From an uncultured Acetobacteroides sp. (GTDB taxonomy: Bacteria; Bacteroidota; Bacteroidia; Bacteroidales; ZOR0009), in contig NZ_OY782755.1 of assembly GCF_963678165.1 (NCBI RefSeq), positions 930,001-994,000 on the forward strand: a stretch of DNA of 64,000 nucleotides, read 5' to 3'. Below the pieces are notes generated by a model that worked only from the letters and a program-made list of their open reading frames with translations, ran no database searches and was not told the DNA's origin. The translations under genes and the position numbers were made by a program. This document shows positions 17,226 through 25,738 of this stretch, one piece after another. Every line of letters begins with the position of its first letter. The stretch's first letter is position 1.

Positions 17226-17576
17226 TTACCTCTCACCCCTCTCCACAATATACCTCTCCAGCTCCTTAATCCTATCGGGGGATAGGGCATCGATCATTTT
17301 GTGGATGGACACGGACGTTTTGCTGCGGCGTAGTGGCTGTAGGGGATGGCTTTTGTTGTCTTTACTCTCATCGGATGGAGTCCAGTCAAGTAAATCGTTG
17401 GGTGTGCAGCCGTAAGTTTCGCATAGGTACTCGAGTTCATCGAGATTGACGGTTGCATTTCTTCCATGCATCAGGTTGGTGATCTTATGGCGCTGGTATC
17501 CGTTGCTTCGGAGATGCTGGTAGGGATCTTCGATTCCACGCGATAGCAGAATGCGGTAAAGGTTTAGCTTTAGCAT
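17226..17576 (-). CDS. Small HTH (XRE/Cro-type) transcriptional regulator
   Basis: The 116-residue protein starts with a Cro/CI-type helix-turn-helix: LSRGIEDPYQHLRSNGY, then HKITNLMHGRNATVNLDEL and LCETYGCTPNDLLDW, the usual ending of this domain. The 45-residue tail is polar with a short amphipathic helix (PDRIKELERYIVERGE). A short inverted repeat, TAACG-12-CGTTA, overlaps its start (17576-17597) and may be its operator. It stands alone among repeats, and its targets are unknown. Confidence 0.8.
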   Translation of the reverse strand: MLKLNLYRILLSRGIEDPYQHLRSNGYQRHKITNLMHGRNATVNLDELEYLCETYGCTPNDLLDWTPSDESKDNKSHPLQPLRRSKTSVSIHKMIDALSPDRIKELERYIVERGER

Positions 17577-17726
17577 AACGCTGATATTTAATCGTTAATC
17601 ATGCCATTAAGGTACGAATAAATTTTGTTTAACAGCGTGCTTCCCTTTGCTGATTTTTCTTTGGGCCACCTTGTTCCTTCAGAGGGGCGATTGGTATTCG
17701 CTATGGAAAAGGTAGCGTAGCGGCTT

Positions 17727-17831
17727 GCGATTGGTGTATCGGTGCCCCAATTTGGTGGATGCGTTGCCGCGATTGGTGCGCGGATTGCCGCATCTGGTGT
17801 ATGGGTAATCGCATTTGGTGCTTACCTCGAA
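17727..17831. repeat. Five-copy 21-bp degenerate tandem repeat
   Basis: The core TTGGTG (once CTGGTG) recurs at 17731, 17752, 17773, 17794 and 17815, an exact 21-base period, within units resembling GCGATTGGTGNNTGGATTGCC. The sequence between units is degenerate, not unique, so it is not a CRISPR array. It lies in the gene-free stretch 17577-17974. Confidence 0.75.
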
Positions 17832-17974
17832 GGGAATATAGATAATGCTTTAACCTATGCTGATTAGGCTAAAGCATATATCGATTAGGTTGAGGCGTAA
17901 AGGCATTTGGCCAGGATGTTATGGCGTAATTCGAAGACCTAAGTCTATTTGTTTTGAGAATTGCTTGATAAAAC

Positions 17975-18137
17975 GCTCTTTATCCTCCCGCTTAGGCGGG
18001 AGGTAGGGAGTAATTGACGAATAAAACTAATATCTACTTAAGGCAAAATAGCAATCATCGCCTGCTAAATGACATTGCTCGCATAAGTTCGAGTACAACC
18101 CACCCCTTACCCCTCCCGAGGAGGGCATAAAGAGCGA
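17975..18137. mobile_element. Gene-less inverted pair of hairpin repeats (copies f and g)
   Basis: Copy f (17975-18010: CGCTCTTTATCC, hairpin CTCCCGCTTAGGCGGGAG, GTAGGGAG) and inverted copy g (18096-18137, ending GGGCATAAAGAGCG) enclose about 85 bp without a gene. The outer flank CGCTCTTTAT is the same on both ends when read inward, so the pair has terminal inverted repeats outside the hairpins too. The hairpin cores of f and g belong to two different subtypes. Confidence 0.65.
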
Positions 18138-18250
18138 TTAATCAGTGTCTATGCTAATAATTGGGGCGCGAGTTTGTATTAGAGTTGTAGCTTATGGCAT
18201 CCTTCGAAGATCTAAGGTTGTTTATTATGAGAATAGTTTGATACGAAGGT

Positions 18251-18747
18251 GGTTATCCCCTCCTTGGGAGGGGTAGGGGTGGGTTTTATGACGTTAATTA
18301 TCGATAGAACTCAACTCTATTACAGTATTCTCAATGACTAGTAAAACACCTTTGATGTTTTGAAACACTTCAACATCCTGAAAGCGGAGTAACCTGATGC
18401 CAAGTTCCTCTAAGCGTCTGCTTTTATCGACATCCTTTGCATAAACCTCTTCCAGCTGATGAGAATACCCATCGATTTCAATGGCTAGCATTAAATCGTT
18501 ACAGTAGAAATCTATGATATAGCTATCAATTGGCTTTTGGCGAGTGAAATCATAGCCAAGCATCTTCTTTGCCTTAAGATAGTTCCATAGAATTACCTCC
18601 GATTTGGTGGAATGCTTTCGTAGATGCTTGGCTAGCTCAACTAGCTTGGGATTGTAGGGAATTATCTTTGGCTTATTCATGGTATTGTTTACTTATTTCG
18701 ACTTTACCCACCCCCTGCCCCCTCCGAAGGAGGGGATAATGAGCGAT
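18251..18747. mobile_element. DUF559 element 2: nuclease gene flanked by inverted hairpin repeats
   Basis: Repeat h (18251-18287) and inverted repeat i (18705-18747) both contain a CCCCTCCTT(G/C)GGAGGGG hairpin and a GGGGTGGG tail facing inward. They enclose only the minus-strand DUF559 gene, whose stop is about 7 bases from h and whose start is about 25 bases from i. The order and spacing mirror element 1 although the hairpin sequence and the protein differ, which argues for a conserved unit. Confidence 0.7.
18294..18680 (-). CDS. DUF559 (Vsr-like PD-(D/E)XK) endonuclease-domain protein, second copy
   Basis: The 128-residue protein carries the same motifs as the copy at 11483: LRKHSTKSEVILWNYLK, YDFTRQKPI, IIDFYCNDLMLAIEIDGYSH with the nuclease Asp and EID pair, and IRLLRFQDVEV. 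The two copies share the invariant GYSHQLEEV block but differ elsewhere, so they are old paralogues rather than a fresh duplication. The role is probably DNA cleavage or nicking; the close fit to its flanking repeats suggests these are its substrate. Confidence 0.85.
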   Translation of the reverse strand: MNKPKIIPYNPKLVELAKHLRKHSTKSEVILWNYLKAKKMLGYDFTRQKPIDSYIIDFYCNDLMLAIEIDGYSHQLEEVYAKDVDKSRRLEELGIRLLRFQDVEVFQNIKGVLLVIENTVIELSSIDN

Positions 18748-18807
18748 TAATTATTGTCTAAACCTTATTTATGAGGGTTTTGTTTTACAATCCCTTTATC
18801 TAAATCC

Positions 18808-21762
18808 CTACCGCTTACAGATAACATTATACGGGCAGTACTTTTGGCACATCTGCGCTGGGTCGCCCGTCTGATCGAAGGGCTGAGTCGAGCCAAAGAG
18901 TTCCGCTAGGGCGTTATCCAGGAACGAAACGTAATCCTCCTTGTAGTCGAAGAAGTTTTCGATTGGCTTAGGGGCATTGCGCCCCTCCTTTAGGGCTAGC
19001 GATGGCTCGAAGTCGTTGGTTTGGATGCCGCGAACGAAGTAGAGCGCTGGCTTAATGTTCTTCACCTCGCCCTTTTTGCTGATGTCGTACATCAAAGAGT
19101 ATAAAAACGTCTGCATGGAGCCCGAATACTTGGAGGTATCCTTACCCACGAACATCTTTTCGAATCCGGCAAACTCGTTTTTGCCCTTGTACGCTCCCGT
19201 TTTGTAATCTACAATGCGGGTAACGCCGTTAAGCCGATCCACACGGTCTAATCGTCCTTTTAGGAAGATGTTTCGTGTTTGTCCATCGACAGTAAACGGA
19301 TGCAATGCCGCCATTCCCTCTTCCAAGGATACCATTGCCAGCGTCGATCCCTGCTTTATCAGCTCCAAATCGTACTTAAGTATTCCCTGAATGTACTTGG
19401 TAACGACCCTTTTCACCAAAAGGAACTTGCCATTCATCTTAAGCAACGACTTACCCTCTTCGCTCTTGATAAATTCTTTAGCAAATGCATCATCAATCAC
19501 CTTTTCGATACGCGATTGGTCGTTAAGCAGCGCCTCCAGCTTGTTGGCAGCGATGCTTTCCTTACCCAGCTGCTGGTAGATGACATCCATCGCTTCGTGA
19601 AGGATCTTACCGAAGATCTGATTGCTGATATCCTCCTCCACATCCTCCTGTTCCTTTACGTCGGCGATGTAATTGAAGTAGAATTTTAGCCTACAGGTGA
19701 GGTAAGACGAAATGGCGCTTGGCGAAAGCCCTCTACGGCGGCTTCCATCGACGTACTGGTTGAGGATTTCCATCACCTCCGGCGACTTTTCGATGGTAAT
19801 AGCGGGCGAAGTCTTAAATCCCAACGAGTAGCCGATTGTTTGCTCGGTGATTTCGAGACCGCTTTCGAACTTAAGCTGCTGCAGGAAGCGGCTCATCTCG
19901 CCGGTGCTTCGCTCATCGGCTTTAGTGTTGTACAAAAGGTGAATATTGCCTGCCCTTTGCAGCAAACGGTAGAAGTAGTAGGCGTACATCGCCTCCTGCT
20001 GCTCGTAGGTTGGCATGCCAAAGGCTCTTTTAATGTTGTAGGGGACAAAAGATGGCTGCTGAGCCACTGCTGGGAAGCGGTCATCGTTTAATGATAGGAT
20101 GATAACGTTCTCGAAGTCGAGGTTACGCGTCTCTAGGATTCCCATAAGCTGCAATCCTGCTACCGGAAAGCCTTCGAACGGAATGCGAATGCCGCTAAGC
20201 GCCTTCCTAACCAAGCTGATGTACACCTGTAGCGATATATCCATCGCCTCGCGCACCAAAGCCGTGTGCAGCTTGCGTAGGGCTACCAGCGTAGTGTTGA
20301 TAAACTCGACGTAGTGCTCCGATTGCTCGTCGCTTTTGGCGTTCTCCCTGTCCAAAAGCTGCTCCAGTATCTCTATAAGGGCTGCCGATAGCCGCTGGTA
20401 GCTTACTTTTCCTTCCTTTTGCTTGTTGGGTGATGCCTCTATCGAGAAAATAGGTCCGATAAGCGGCAGCTGGCAGAGCCTACTCTGCGAAAGGAATATC
20501 TGATTCTCCTCCTTGATCTGCTTACGGACGTTTTCGAACTCCTCTATGCCCAAACCTTTAAGCAGCTGGTGGCTAACAATCGCCGAAACGTCCTTGTGGT
20601 AGAAGAAAACGCCATCATCGTTCGATTTAAGCGTTCTGTATAATGACAAAACGTGCTCGATAAGCGAGTAAACGGGCGTAATCTTTAGCGGATAGCCCAT
20701 GGTAACGTTCACCGTTTCGATTTGTGGCGATGTAGATCCCTCGTCGCTGTACGAGATGGCAGAAAGTACTGGGGTAAGCAGCGTTTCGTCTGTGAAAACG
20801 ATGGCAGTTTGCTCCGCTTTGCCTCCACGTGCAACGATATCCATTGCCAGCTGCGCCGCATACTTAGCCTGTATCGTGTCCGACGGTGTAGCAACAATGG
20901 TTACCTCCTTTTTCCCCTTGCTAAATAGATTCTTTGGGTTGAGATTCTTTGCCTCTGGGAACATTTCGAGATTCTTACGAAGGAAAAGCCCTGCCTCCTG
21001 CTCCTTACTCTTCACGTAGTACGAGTCGTAGTCGTAGTAGAACTCCGCATTTCGCTTACGCATGTAGTCGAACAGCACCTGCTCGCACCTATTCAATGCG
21101 TTGAAGCCCGCAAACACGGTATGCTCGGCATCAGCGAATAATTCCTCTCCGTTTTTCAGGTTTTGCGCCATGTCGCGGTATATCATCCCCGAGTAGGCAA
21201 GCCCCTGCTCGCGCAAGCGCTGGTTAAACTGCTTGTAGATGGGCAAAAGCGCCTCCCAAACCGATAAGAACTGGCTCTGATACTCGTTCTGCTGGCTCTC
21301 CTTCGCCTCAAACGCCTTCCAAAACGATGCAATGATCTCGCGTTGCTCATCGGTAAGGAACGAAAGGTCGTCGGTTAGCTCCTTTTCGGCTGCAAGGTTG
21401 CGGAAAAGCTGATCGGGCTCTACCATATACTTATCTATAGCGTCGAAATCGTTGAGCAGCGCCTCTCCCCAGAAGTAAAACTGGTCGAAAGTCTCGTTAG
21501 TCTTCTTCACATCGGCAAAAGCCCGGTACAGCTCGATGATAAGCCGGTAGCTATCGGCTACTCGCAGCGACGTATGCCCATGGATAAACTCGTCAATGCC
21601 CACATACCGTGGTTGCCACGTTGGTTGCTTTATCAATTTGGCTAATGCCCGCGAGAAGTAGTAACGAGCCCTTCGCGAAGGGAATACAATGGTTAGCTTA
21701 TGGATGTTATCGCCGTGCTTATCGTATAGCGTGCGAGCGAGATCGGAGAGGAAGGAGGTCAT
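18808..21762 (-). CDS. AddB-like PD-(D/E)XK nuclease / inactive helicase
   Basis: The 984-residue protein begins with a degenerate helicase-like region (TIVFPSRRARYYFSRAL in place of a Walker A). It ends with a RecB-type nuclease domain: GKILHEAMD, GRLDRVDRLNGVTRIVDYKTG with the D/K catalytic residues, and QTFLYSLMY. Four Cys (SYLTC near residue 692, then CQKYCPYNVIC at the end) are placed as in the AddB iron-sulfur staple. It would resect double-strand ends in recombinational repair together with an AddA-type helicase, which is not encoded in this window. It stands alone with no close upstream partner. Confidence 0.8.
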   Translation of the reverse strand: MTSFLSDLARTLYDKHGDNIHKLTIVFPSRRARYYFSRALAKLIKQPTWQPRYVGIDEFIHGHTSLRVADSYRLIIELYRAFADVKKTNETFDQFYFWGEALLNDFDAIDKYMVEPDQLFRNLAAEKELTDDLSFLTDEQREIIASFWKAFEAKESQQNEYQSQFLSVWEALLPIYKQFNQRLREQGLAYSGMIYRDMAQNLKNGEELFADAEHTVFAGFNALNRCEQVLFDYMRKRNAEFYYDYDSYYVKSKEQEAGLFLRKNLEMFPEAKNLNPKNLFSKGKKEVTIVATPSDTIQAKYAAQLAMDIVARGGKAEQTAIVFTDETLLTPVLSAISYSDEGSTSPQIETVNVTMGYPLKITPVYSLIEHVLSLYRTLKSNDDGVFFYHKDVSAIVSHQLLKGLGIEEFENVRKQIKEENQIFLSQSRLCQLPLIGPIFSIEASPNKQKEGKVSYQRLSAALIEILEQLLDRENAKSDEQSEHYVEFINTTLVALRKLHTALVREAMDISLQVYISLVRKALSGIRIPFEGFPVAGLQLMGILETRNLDFENVIILSLNDDRFPAVAQQPSFVPYNIKRAFGMPTYEQQEAMYAYYFYRLLQRAGNIHLLYNTKADERSTGEMSRFLQQLKFESGLEITEQTIGYSLGFKTSPAITIEKSPEVMEILNQYVDGSRRRGLSPSAISSYLTCRLKFYFNYIADVKEQEDVEEDISNQIFGKILHEAMDVIYQQLGKESIAANKLEALLNDQSRIEKVIDDAFAKEFIKSEEGKSLLKMNGKFLLVKRVVTKYIQGILKYDLELIKQGSTLAMVSLEEGMAALHPFTVDGQTRNIFLKGRLDRVDRLNGVTRIVDYKTGAYKGKNEFAGFEKMFVGKDTSKYSGSMQTFLYSLMYDISKKGEVKNIKPALYFVRGIQTNDFEPSLALKEGRNAPKPIENFFDYKEDYVSFLDNALAELFGSTQPFDQTGDPAQMCQKYCPYNVICKR

Positions 21763-21885
21763 TATCGGTAATGGTTTGTCTGATTAGTACGAAGATAGCG
21801 GTATAGTTTCAATAATCTCTTGCTACTATCAACAAAAACGTCGGGTAAACCGTATTTCAGATCACATGTACCGTATTGCTATCGT

Positions 21886-22755
21886 TTAAAGCGAGTAAAC
21901 AAGTGCTACACTGATGCTAAAAGCGCTATGAGAATCGTTTTCTTCTTTCTTATGGTTCGAGAGTTCTTCCATTATCACCTTGCTATCTCCCGAAAAGAGG
22001 TAGTAGTATTTGGAGTGAAGAATAAGATGAACACTTTCGAAATCGTAGCTCCATCTAACGCCTAAATCGAAGCTCGGAACAGCCTGATGGTTTTTGCGAG
22101 TTACCAAGTATTGTGATTCGATAAGTTTACTGTTGGATGAATTCCATGTAGGTTGTGTACTTTCGAATTGACAGCTGTAACTACCATTGTAAAGTCCTAA
22201 CGATAGACCGCTCTCTACTTCCAATGTTTGAGGAAAGAACCCAAATGTAAGCAAGTCGAATAGGATAGAGCCTAAATTGTTACTCTTTTTTTCGGAATCT
22301 CGAAGCTTTCCTCGTTTGGTGAGTGCGTAAGAGACGTTTAGTGGGATCTGAACGTACCTACTTCCATCCCAAAGGTCAAATTTCATGGAGTTAATTCCCA
22401 TATTTATTGCCACACGCTCGTTAGGGTAGTAGCTAGCGGCAATTCCATAGTATAATCCCGATGCTTTGCCTAACCCTACGCCAAATTTTTCTTGGCTAAT
22501 GGCGTAAAACCCAGTTTCGGCTCCAACAGCAAAGCGCTGTGCGCGAATTTGTGGTGTTGTAAGCAGCATTAGTAGTAGTAGCAGAAGCAGCGCTTTTAGT
22601 CTTTTGTCAATTGGTTGGAATAGATGACTCTTAGAGGACGATAATATGGATATCTGTTGCTGCCTATTTAATGAAAAGTACGATAGGTATAATGTATACG
22701 GAGGCATATAGGAAATAATTTTGCTCGAATATAGAAGATGCGCAGGAAAAATCAT
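21886..22755 (-). CDS. Outer-membrane beta-barrel-like protein of unknown function
   Basis: The product contains an obvious signal peptide (KRLKALLLLLLLMLLTTPQIRAQ) and then about 220 residues of alternating strands ending SISVALVYSL, compatible with an outer-membrane barrel. The start is uncertain: the first 50 residues before the signal peptide look non-coding, and ATGs at 22755 and 22707 are the only upstream Mets. A non-ATG start nearer 22610 is possible. No function can be assigned. The downstream neighbour is the AddB-like gene. Confidence 0.55.
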   Translation of the reverse strand: MIFPAHLLYSSKIISYMPPYTLYLSYFSLNRQQQISILSSSKSHLFQPIDKRLKALLLLLLLMLLTTPQIRAQRFAVGAETGFYAISQEKFGVGLGKASGLYYGIAASYYPNERVAINMGINSMKFDLWDGSRYVQIPLNVSYALTKRGKLRDSEKKSNNLGSILFDLLTFGFFPQTLEVESGLSLGLYNGSYSCQFESTQPTWNSSNSKLIESQYLVTRKNHQAVPSFDLGVRWSYDFESVHLILHSKYYYLFSGDSKVIMEELSNHKKEENDSHSAFSISVALVYSL

Positions 22756-22803
22756 AGCGGATGAAAGTATTATTTGCTAACTCCAGTATCTATATAAAAA
22801 CAA

Positions 22804-22845
22804 CAAGGGCTTTCATTCCATCGGCTAGAGGATTGAAAGCCCTTG
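22804..22845 (-). terminator. Terminator of nadE
   Basis: Twelve-base arms CAAGGGCTTTCA and TGAAAGCCCTTG pair around an 18-base loop that itself can fold. On the minus strand the stem is followed by TTGTTGTTTTTA. It lies just after the nadE stop. Confidence 0.75.
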
Positions 22846-22879
22846 CTCTCTATTTTATTACGAAGGTTGAACCCTTCTT

Positions 22880-24520
22880 TTAGAAGCGAAACACCAGCGG
22901 CATCTTCCTTCCAAAGCCAAATGCTTTCGACGAAACGCGAAGGACTGGGGCAAACTGGAATCGCTTATACTCGTTCATGTTTACCAGTCGAACCACCTTG
23001 CGAACGACTTCGGGGCTGTATCCGGCTGCTGCAATTGCCTGCTCATCCTCCTGCCTTTCGATGTATCTAAATAGGATATCGTCGAGAACGTCGTAATCGG
23101 GCAGCGAATCGGTATCCTTTTGGTCGGGACGAAGTTCTGCCGAAGGAGCCTTGGTTAGTACGTTAACCGGAATAACCTCCTTCTCCTTATTGATAAGTTT
23201 TGCCAACTCGTAAACCTGTGTCTTGTAAACATCACCAAGAATCGACATCGAACCGTTCATATCGCCGTAAAGCGTACCATATCCAACGGCAGCCTCGCTC
23301 TTATTGGTGGTGTTGAGTAGAAGATTGCCGAACTTGTTGGAGATACCCATGAGCAGCGTTCCTCTAATGCGCGCTTGGATGTTTTCTTCGGCAACGTTCA
23401 TGGGTAGATCGCCAAAGATCGGAGCTAGCATGCTTTCGAACGCCTTAAATCCCTCCTCGATGGTAACGATATCGTACTTAACGCCCATACGTTTTGCCTG
23501 CTCCACCGCATCGTTTACCGAGTGATCGGAAGAGTAGCGCGAAGGCATCATCAGTACGCGAACGTTTTCTGCTCCTATTGCTTCGGCAGCAAGGGCAAGC
23601 ACGAGCGCTGAGTCGATACCACCCGAAAGACCAAGAACTGCGGTCTTAAAGTTCATCTTTGCGAAGTAGTCGCGTATGCCTATCACAAGGGCTTGACGAA
23701 TTCGCTCGATGGAAGATGTCTTCTCGAAGTGGTTTGGCTTAAGATTGCTGGTGTTGATAACCCTGTAGTCCTCTTCAAACGACTTAAGGGCTTCGCATAG
23801 CTCGCCATCGGAGGAGAGAACCATCGATGAACCGTCGAAGATCAAGTCGGTGTTGGCGCCTACCTGGTTTACGTAAACAACCGGAAGCCCGTAGCGGCGA
23901 ACGTTACCGAGAAACACGGAGAGACGCTCCTCTACCTTGTCGTGCGAAAAGGGCGAGGCAGCAATATTGATAACTATGTCGGGGTTTAGCTTCGAAAGGT
24001 TCTCCATCGGAGAGGTACGGTAGAGCTGATTCTTGCCAAAGCGGTTGGAAATTGGCTGATCGTCCCACAAATCCTCGCAAATGGTAATGGCTAAACGCTT
24101 TCCCTTATACTCTACAATGCTAAACTCGCTGTTTGGCTCAAAGTAGCGGTACTCGTCGAAGATATCGTAGGTGGGTAGAAGCGTTTTGTGGGCAATATGT
24201 TTGATCTCGCCATCGGCAATAAAGTAGGCGCTGTTGAAGAGCATCTTTCCCTTTTCGTATGGGTTAACGCTGGGAGCGCCAACAATCACTGCAATGCCAT
24301 AAGAGTTGGCAACGAGCTGCATAATAGCAATCTCGCAGCGCTCTACAAACTCACGGCGCTCTAGTAAGTCGTGTGGTGGATAGCCGCACACGGCTAACTC
24401 CGAGAATACAACCAAATCGGCGCCATCGGCTTTCGCTTTGGCAATGCTCTCTAAAATCTTGGTTGTGTTCGCTTCGAAATTATTTACGTGATAGTTGAGC
24501 TGGGCAAGTGCTATCTTCAT
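22880..24520 (-). CDS. nadE: Glutamine-dependent NAD+ synthetase
   Basis: The 546-residue protein fuses an N-terminal nitrilase/glutaminase domain (catalytic Glu in VVFSELAVCGYPP, Lys near HKTLLPTYDIFDEYRYF, Cys in AITICEDLW) with a C-terminal ATP-pyrophosphatase synthetase domain (LGLSGGIDSALV P-loop, SEAAVGYGTLYGDM). It amidates nicotinate adenine dinucleotide to NAD+ using glutamine nitrogen. I chose the ATG at 24520 because the family begins MKIALAQ; an in-frame ATG six codons upstream exists. In many Bacteroidota nadE lies near gldB, which is found here 1.2 kb away. Confidence 0.95.
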   Translation of the reverse strand: MKIALAQLNYHVNNFEANTTKILESIAKAKADGADLVVFSELAVCGYPPHDLLERREFVERCEIAIMQLVANSYGIAVIVGAPSVNPYEKGKMLFNSAYFIADGEIKHIAHKTLLPTYDIFDEYRYFEPNSEFSIVEYKGKRLAITICEDLWDDQPISNRFGKNQLYRTSPMENLSKLNPDIVINIAASPFSHDKVEERLSVFLGNVRRYGLPVVYVNQVGANTDLIFDGSSMVLSSDGELCEALKSFEEDYRVINTSNLKPNHFEKTSSIERIRQALVIGIRDYFAKMNFKTAVLGLSGGIDSALVLALAAEAIGAENVRVLMMPSRYSSDHSVNDAVEQAKRMGVKYDIVTIEEGFKAFESMLAPIFGDLPMNVAEENIQARIRGTLLMGISNKFGNLLLNTTNKSEAAVGYGTLYGDMNGSMSILGDVYKTQVYELAKLINKEKEVIPVNVLTKAPSAELRPDQKDTDSLPDYDVLDDILFRYIERQEDEQAIAAAGYSPEVVRKVVRLVNMNEYKRFQFAPVLRVSSKAFGFGRKMPLVFRF

Positions 24521-24681
24521 CTCCTTAACGTTTAGCATTTTTAATTGCCTGCTAAATTACGTATTTGTTTTGGAAGACCGAACTTCGAAGTGAGAAGTTA
24601 AGCGGGAGCAAGAAGAAGGTTAACCCGAGTCAAGATTAATGAAGTCAAAGAGGTTGAAGGATTTGGAAAACTCACAATCAA

Positions 24682-24725
24682 CGCTCTTTATCACCTTCAT
24701 TGGAGGGGTAAGGGGTGGGTTTTTT
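24682..24725 (+). repeat. Solitary hairpin repeat copy j
   Basis: CGCTCTTTATC, an imperfect hairpin CCTTCATTGGAGGGG and GTAAGGGGTGGG match the family, including the outer CGCTCTTTAT flank. It lies in the 330-bp gap between nadE and the next outer-membrane protein gene. The rest of that gap shows no gene. Confidence 0.65.
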
Positions 24726-24797
24726 CGCTATTTCTTAGCGGTAGTCGTTTCTAAACGGTTCGGAACTAACATCTAAAGTCTCCTCTTAATAAAAAAG

Positions 24798-24823
24798 GAA
24801 AGGGAGCGTTTCTGCTCCCTTTC
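24798..24823 (-). terminator. Terminator of the 24853 outer-membrane protein gene
   Basis: A perfect ten-base stem GAAAGGGAGC / GCTCCCTTTC with loop GTTTCT lies 30 bases after the stop. On the minus strand the stem is followed by CTTTTTTATT. Confidence 0.8.
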
Positions 24824-24852
24824 TTCTATATCTGTAAACCTATTCGATCATC

Positions 24853-25527
24853 CTAGAACATCACCCCTAGCTTAAACGAGATGTTGTTGAGGTTGATGTG
24901 CAGCGACGAGTTGTTAACCGTGTTGGTAAGCCCGTTGTTGTAGGTAACGCCAAATATTAATGCCACGTTGCCCCCAAGCGCGTATTCGGTACCAACACCT
25001 ATTTGGTAGCCTAGGTTAAGAAAGTTCATCTCTCCATCAAGAACCTCGCCGTCCATTGCATCAGCACTGCCATGTCCCGAACCCGAAAATCCTTTAGACT
25101 TTAGCAGAATGGACGTTTTGAATCCAAGATTGGCGTAAAAGGAGTTATATCCAATGGGGTTAGTTTTAAGTTTTATGCCAATAGGTGCAGTTAAGTACTG
25201 AAGGCGATACTTCATACTTTCGCCCGAATTAATTTTGTAGCCGTCTCTATCTTTAGTGTCCAGCGAGAATCCTGTAGTGTTGTACTTCAGATAACCACCG
25301 GTGCTCTCGATAAAGACTCCGGAGTAAACGGCATAGTGTTCTGCGAAGTATTTGTCGATATTCAATCCGAATGCTATCCCTGGAATGGAGCCATCACCTT
25401 CAACCTTCTTGCGGTCGGAGCTAAGCCACGAAACCTGAGGGTCAACAGTTACGCCAAAATGGACTTGCGAATGGGCTGGAAGTAAAAATGCGAGCGCAAA
25501 TAGAGCGGTTATTGCAATCTTCTTCAT
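24853..25527 (-). CDS. Outer-membrane beta-barrel protein (porin-like family)
   Basis: The 224-residue protein has a signal peptide (MKKIAITALFALAFLLPAHS) and a barrel of alternating strands rich in Gly, Tyr and Asn, ending NISFKLGVMF with a terminal Phe. LQYLTAPIGIKLKTN and YQIGVGTEYALG resemble the PorT/OMP beta-barrel families of Bacteroidota. Function is unknown. It is divergent from gldB and may share the intergenic region with its promoter. Confidence 0.7.
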   Translation of the reverse strand: MKKIAITALFALAFLLPAHSQVHFGVTVDPQVSWLSSDRKKVEGDGSIPGIAFGLNIDKYFAEHYAVYSGVFIESTGGYLKYNTTGFSLDTKDRDGYKINSGESMKYRLQYLTAPIGIKLKTNPIGYNSFYANLGFKTSILLKSKGFSGSGHGSADAMDGEVLDGEMNFLNLGYQIGVGTEYALGGNVALIFGVTYNNGLTNTVNNSSLHINLNNISFKLGVMF

Positions 25528-25713
25528 CGTTAATGCTATTTTTTGAGTTTAAGTGGAATGCTAACCGGGTTATGGTTGACATGCACGGGCAAATTTAGCG
25601 AAAGAAATATTGTAACCTTACAGCTTGTCTGATAATGTTGTCCAATTTGGTGGATAGCCTTGCCGTAAATTGCTATTTAATGTAAAAGAATTTCGTGCAT
25701 ACGCTTGTAGTTG

Positions 25714-25721
25714 TACCTTTG
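25714..25721 (+). promoter_or_regulatory. -7 element of the gldB promoter
   Basis: TACCTTTG matches the TAnnTTTG consensus and lies 18 bases before the gldB start; TTTCG at 25691-25695 is a possible -33 element. This rules out the upstream in-frame ATG at 25670. Confidence 0.6.
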
Positions 25722-25738
25722 CAAAAACAAGAACGAAA

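Noticed and set aside
17727-17831. Possible CRISPR array
   Set aside because: The period is 21 bases, with no unique spacers of about 30 bases and no cas genes.
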